Shown here: positions 13,607 to 16,179 of the stretch, piece by piece
Position numbering within the stretch: the first letter of the stretch is position 1
Layout: every line of letters begins with the position of its first letter
Origin: Chloroflexota bacterium
GTDB taxonomy: Bacteria; Chloroflexota; Anaerolineae; Anaerolineales; Anaerolineaceae
Reading direction: 5' to 3'
NCBI GenBank assembly: GCA_021796375.1
Contig: JAJYJF010000011.1
Span: 1-16,179, forward strand
Length of the DNA: 16,179 nt
Program-made: the position numbers and the translations under genes
Notes under the pieces: model-generated
What the model was told of the DNA's origin: nothing
The model's database searches: none
Seen by the model: the letters and a program-made list of their open reading frames with translations, nothing else

Positions 13607-15514
13607 ATGCCAAAGATTATCGGTATCGATTTAGGAACTACCAACAGTGTCGTCGCGGTGATGGAAGGCGGCGACCCGGTTGTGATCCCCACCGCGGAAG
13701 GCTCTCGCCTGCTCCCTTCGGTGGTCGGGTTTAATAAAAACGGTGAGCGGCTGGTTGGCCAGGTGGCCAAGCGCCAGGCGGTGGTTAATCCGGAAAATAC
13801 GATCTATTCCATCAAACGCTTCATGGGACGTCGCTTCGCCGACGTTGAATCCGAGCGCAAGCTGGTGCCCTACCAGGTGATTCAGGGGCCCAACGGTGAA
13901 GCGCGCGTGCGCATCCCGGTGGTGAACCGCGAGTTCAGCCCCGAGGAGATTTCGGCCATGATTCTGGCCAAGCTGAAGACCGATGCGGAAGCCTACCTGG
14001 GGGAGAAAGTTTCGCAGGCGGTGATCACCGTCCCGGCATACTTCAACGACAGCCAGCGCCAGGCCACCAAAAACGCCGGCCAGATCGCCGGGCTGGAGGT
14101 GCTGCGGATCATCAACGAGCCGACCGCATCCGCCCTGGCCTACGGCCTGGACAAGAAGGAAAACGAAACGATCCTGGTCTTCGACCTGGGAGGCGGTACG
14201 TTTGACGTGAGCCTGCTCGAGGTCGGCGAAGGGGTGGTTGAGGTCCGCGCGACCAACGGCGATACCCACCTGGGCGGCGACGACTGGGACGAGCGCATCG
14301 TCAACTGGGCGGCGGATGAGTTCAAGCGCGAGCAGGGCATCGACCTGCGCAAGGACCGCCAGGCACTGCAGCGGCTGCGCGAAGCGTCGGAAAAGGCCAA
14401 GATCGAGCTCTCCAGCGTCCTGGAGACCGAGCTCAACCTGCCCTACATTACCGCGGACGCGAGCGGGCCGAAGCATATGGTCCTCAAGCTGTCGCGCGCC
14501 AAGTTCGAGCAGATGACGGAGGACCTGGTCCAGCGCTGCCGCGGCCCGTTTGAGGCCGCCGTGAAAGATGCCGGCATCTCCATCAGCGGCATCAACGAGA
14601 TCGTGCTCGTCGGCGGGGCCACCCGCATGCCGATGATCCAGGAGCTGGTACGCAGCCTGGTCAACAAAGAGCCGAACAAGAGCGTCAACCCGGACGAGGT
14701 AGTCGCGGTTGGCGCCGCAATCCAGGCGGGCGTGATCGGCGGCGAGGTCAAAGACGTGCTCCTCCTGGACGTGACGCCCCTTTCCCTGGGCGTCGAGACC
14801 ATGGGCGGGGTGATGACCGCCCTGATCGAGCGCAATACCACCATCCCGGTGCGCAAGGCGGAAACCTTCTCGACCGCGGAGGATAACCAGACGGCCGTCG
14901 ACGTGCACGTCCTGCAGGGCGAGCGGCCTATGGCTGGCGATAACATGAGCCTCGGGCGCTTCCGGCTGGAAGGTATCTCACCGGCTCCGCGCGGGATGCC
15001 CCAGGTTGAGGTGACCTTCGACATCGACGCGAACGGGATTTTGAACGTGACCGCCCGCGACAAGGCTACCGGCAAGGAGCAGAAGGTGACGATCACCGCC
15101 TCGACCAACCTGAACAAGGGCGATATCGAGCGCATGGTCCAGGAGGCCAAGCAGCATGAGAGCGAAGACGCGCACCACAAGCAGGTGGCCGAGATGCGCA
15201 ACAACGGCGACATGCTGGCCTACCAGGCCGAGAAAGCCATGACCGACCTCGGCGACCGGGTTCCGGCGGCTTCGCGCGAGGATATCCGCAACAAGATTGA
15301 GGAAGTTCGCCAGGCGGTTCAGACCGATGACACCGGCCGGATGCGGCGCGCCATCGACGACCTGCAGAACGCAGCCAACGCCCTGAACGCCCAGGCCGCG
15401 GCCCAGTCGCAGCCGCAGTACGGCCAGCCGGGTGGAAACCAGGGCGGCAATCGCGGCGGCGGTCCCAAGACCGGTGAAGGCGACGTGGTCGAAGGGGAAT
15501 TCCGGGAGAGCTAA
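13607..15514 (+). CDS. dnaK: molecular chaperone DnaK (Hsp70)
   Basis: 635 residues, a normal bacterial DnaK. ATPase domain: [18 protein letters not shown] (5-22, phosphate 1), [16 protein letters not shown] (142-157), [12 protein letters not shown] (169-180), the phosphate 2 motif [15 protein letters not shown] (192-206) and the adenosine motif [17 protein letters not shown] (332-348). The linker is [13 protein letters not shown] (383-395). The substrate-binding domain follows, then a helical lid to about 600. The tail is Gln/Gly-rich ([20 protein letters not shown]) and ends in [19 protein letters not shown] (223-230) replaces the proteobacterial GGEDFDNR, a pattern common in Chloroflexota and Actinomycetota. 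It folds proteins with DnaJ and GrpE, neither of which is next to it here. It is monocistronic, with its own terminator. Confidence 0.98.
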   Translation: MPKIIGIDLGTTNSVVAVMEGGDPVVIPTAEGSRLLPSVVGFNKNGERLVGQVAKRQAVVNPENTIYSIKRFMGRRFADVESERKLVPYQVIQGPNGEARVRIPVVNREFSPEEISAMILAKLKTDAEAYLGEKVSQAVITVPAYFNDSQRQATKNAGQIAGLEVLRIINEPTASALAYGLDKKENETILVFDLGGGTFDVSLLEVGEGVVEVRATNGDTHLGGDDWDERIVNWAADEFKREQGIDLRKDRQALQRLREASEKAKIELSSVLETELNLPYITADASGPKHMVLKLSRAKFEQMTEDLVQRCRGPFEAAVKDAGISISGINEIVLVGGATRMPMIQELVRSLVNKEPNKSVNPDEVVAVGAAIQAGVIGGEVKDVLLLDVTPLSLGVETMGGVMTALIERNTTIPVRKAETFSTAEDNQTAVDVHVLQGERPMAGDNMSLGRFRLEGISPAPRGMPQVEVTFDIDANGILNVTARDKATGKEQKVTITASTNLNKGDIERMVQEAKQHESEDAHHKQVAEMRNNGDMLAYQAEKAMTDLGDRVPAASREDIRNKIEEVRQAVQTDDTGRMRRAIDDLQNAANALNAQAAAQSQPQYGQPGGNQGGNRGGGPKTGEGDVVEGEFRES

Positions 15515-15554
15515 GGCGCAGGCAGCCGGGCAATCCAGAGGCTGGATCGTCGTG

Positions 15555-15583
15555 TATAGAGAAAAGGCGAATTGTTCTCTATA
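15555..15583 (+). repeat. perfect 9-bp inverted repeat after dnaK
   Basis: TATAGAGAA (15555-15563) pairs with TTCTCTATA (15575-15583) around an 11-base loop, followed by TTTAATAA. It directly precedes the main dnaK terminator and may form a first, weaker 3' hairpin. Confidence 0.55.
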
Positions 15584-15595
15584 TTTAATAATGAG

Positions 15596-15635
15596 GCAGA
15601 TGGCTGAGAGGATCTTTCTCAGCCATCTGCTTTTT
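15596..15635 (+). terminator. Rho-independent terminator of dnaK
   Basis: GCAGATGGCTGAGA (15596-15609) pairs perfectly over 14 bp with TCTCAGCCATCTGC (15617-15630), loop GGATCTT, followed immediately by TTTTT (15631-15635). It lies 81 bases after the dnaK stop. Confidence 0.93.
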
Positions 15636-15725
15636 GACCCTACGGGCACGTTTCATTAAATACCTTGTTCGTCCACCTCCCAACCAGCATTCACTGCTCG
15701 CTCAACCCGGCCCTCTTCACCGCAA

Positions 15726-15734
15726 TGTTATAAT
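15726..15734 (+). promoter_or_regulatory. extended -10 promoter giving a probably leaderless transcript
   Basis: TGTTATAAT combines an extended TGN element with a perfect TATAAT (15729-15734). The transcription start expected about seven bases on falls at 15741-15742, which is the ATG itself. There is no -35 match and no Shine-Dalgarno (the bases before ATG are CCTCCCC), consistent with leaderless initiation. Confidence 0.7.
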
Positions 15735-15741
15735 CCTCCCC

Positions 15742-16179
15742 ATGCGAAAATGGTTTCTCCGCGCGGTGGGGGGCTTCTGCCTGGGAGCCGCGGCCGCCGT
15801 CGGACTGTACTTCCTTCCACCGGTGCACGACCGCCTCGCCTGGCGGGTGGATAACCTGGTCGCCCAGGTCCATTACCTGGTTTACCCACCTGAAAAAGCG
15901 GTCTTCGTCCCACAGCAGTCGGTGGACCAGATCGTCCAGGCAACTTTGAGCGCGGTTTTCCCATCCTCCACGCCCGGAGAGACCGCCCGCCCAAGCGAGA
16001 CGCCGGCCCCCTCGAACACCCCGAGCGCTTCGGCGGAAGCGCTGCTCTCGCCGACTGCGCCTTCCACCCCGACGACCGTGCCGACGCCGGTCCCGTCGAG
16101 CGTTTTGCTGAAGGGCGTCGTCCACGAGTATGAGAAAGAGAACAACTGCGGCCCGGCTACCCTGGCCATGGCGCTGACG
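15742..16179 (+). CDS. membrane-anchored C39-like cysteine peptidase domain protein (3' truncated by window edge)
   Basis: The frame runs open from ATG 15742 to the window end, giving 146 residues. MRKWFLRAVGGFCLGAAAAVGLYF (interrupted by no charge after residue 7) is an N-terminal signal/anchor segment. It is followed by an extracytoplasmic stretch and a low-complexity Pro/Ser/Thr linker (about 74-120, for example TPTTVPTPVPSS). The last visible part, HEYEKENNCGPATLAMAL (129-145), is the start of a C39-like peptidase domain with the probable catalytic C136 in NCGPA. The His and Asp/Asn partners would lie beyond the window. Such proteins are common in Chloroflexota and presumably act outside the membrane; the substrate is unknown. 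No lipobox was seen. Transcription appears leaderless. Confidence 0.8.
   Translation, partial: MRKWFLRAVGGFCLGAAAAVGLYFLPPVHDRLAWRVDNLVAQVHYLVYPPEKAVFVPQQSVDQIVQATLSAVFPSSTPGETARPSETPAPSNTPSASAEALLSPTAPSTPTTVPTPVPSSVLLKGVVHEYEKENNCGPATLAMALT

Noticed and set aside
13631..14908. 425-codon minus-strand frame opposite dnaK
   Set aside because: Classic antisense open frame on dnaK; no ribosome site or motif.
1..16179. Mobile elements, CRISPR arrays, tRNA or rRNA genes, toxin-antitoxin or defence systems
   Set aside because: No transposase or integrase motifs, no regularly spaced direct repeats, no cloverleaf or rRNA signature, and no recognisable defence gene were found on either strand.

Overview
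The window is GC-rich bacterial DNA with compact gene spacing and a strict-anaerobe type of pyruvate metabolism. The overall flavour fits a Chloroflexota (Anaerolineae-like) genome: a single-chain pyruvate:ferredoxin oxidoreductase next to a dihydroorotate-dehydrogenase-like gene, an extended -10 promoter placed directly on a start codon, and a DnaK carrying GGDDWDER and ending EGEFRES. That taxonomic placement is an inference from gene style; no rRNA or other marker is present to confirm it.

Layout. 1-509 (+): 3' part of a Nudix (ADP-ribose pyrophosphatase type) hydrolase. 510-828: non-coding, leading into nifJ (829-4401, +), a complete 1190-residue pyruvate:ferredoxin oxidoreductase. A strong hairpin separates it from a DHOD-like flavoprotein (4481-5485, +). 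5486-5769 is a convergent intergenic region with two terminator-like hairpins. 9391-5770 (-): prpB-prpC-prpD, the core of the 2-methylcitrate cycle, driven by a near-consensus promoter at 9485-9513. 9392-9935: a long non-coding region holding that promoter, a palindrome, a run of potential RNA hairpins and a second promoter reading right. 9936-11537 (+): a multi-span GT-C type (mannosyl)transferase. 12788-11650 (-): two half-size chromate-transporter (CHR) proteins with overlapping start and stop codons. 12789-13606: mostly non-coding, but with a probable 55-residue single-span membrane protein on the minus strand (13133-13300). 13607-15514 (+): dnaK with a textbook terminator. 15742 to the end (+): start of a membrane-anchored, C39-like cysteine peptidase with a Pro/Ser/Thr linker.

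How the genes work together. PrpB releases pyruvate and succinate from 2-methylisocitrate, and PFOR oxidises pyruvate to acetyl-CoA with reduction of ferredoxin, so the two metabolic blocks form a plausible route from propionyl-CoA (plus oxaloacetate) to acetyl-CoA and low-potential electrons. They are on opposite strands and converge, so any linkage is metabolic rather than one transcript. The other genes look like independent housekeeping or envelope loci.

No transposon, CRISPR array, tRNA, rRNA or recognisable defence system was found. The less ordinary items are the DHOD-like protein lacking the usual DHODH base, the structured intergenic region at 9600-9785, the small membrane protein, the prpC-prpD inverted repeat and the leaderless promoter of the last gene.
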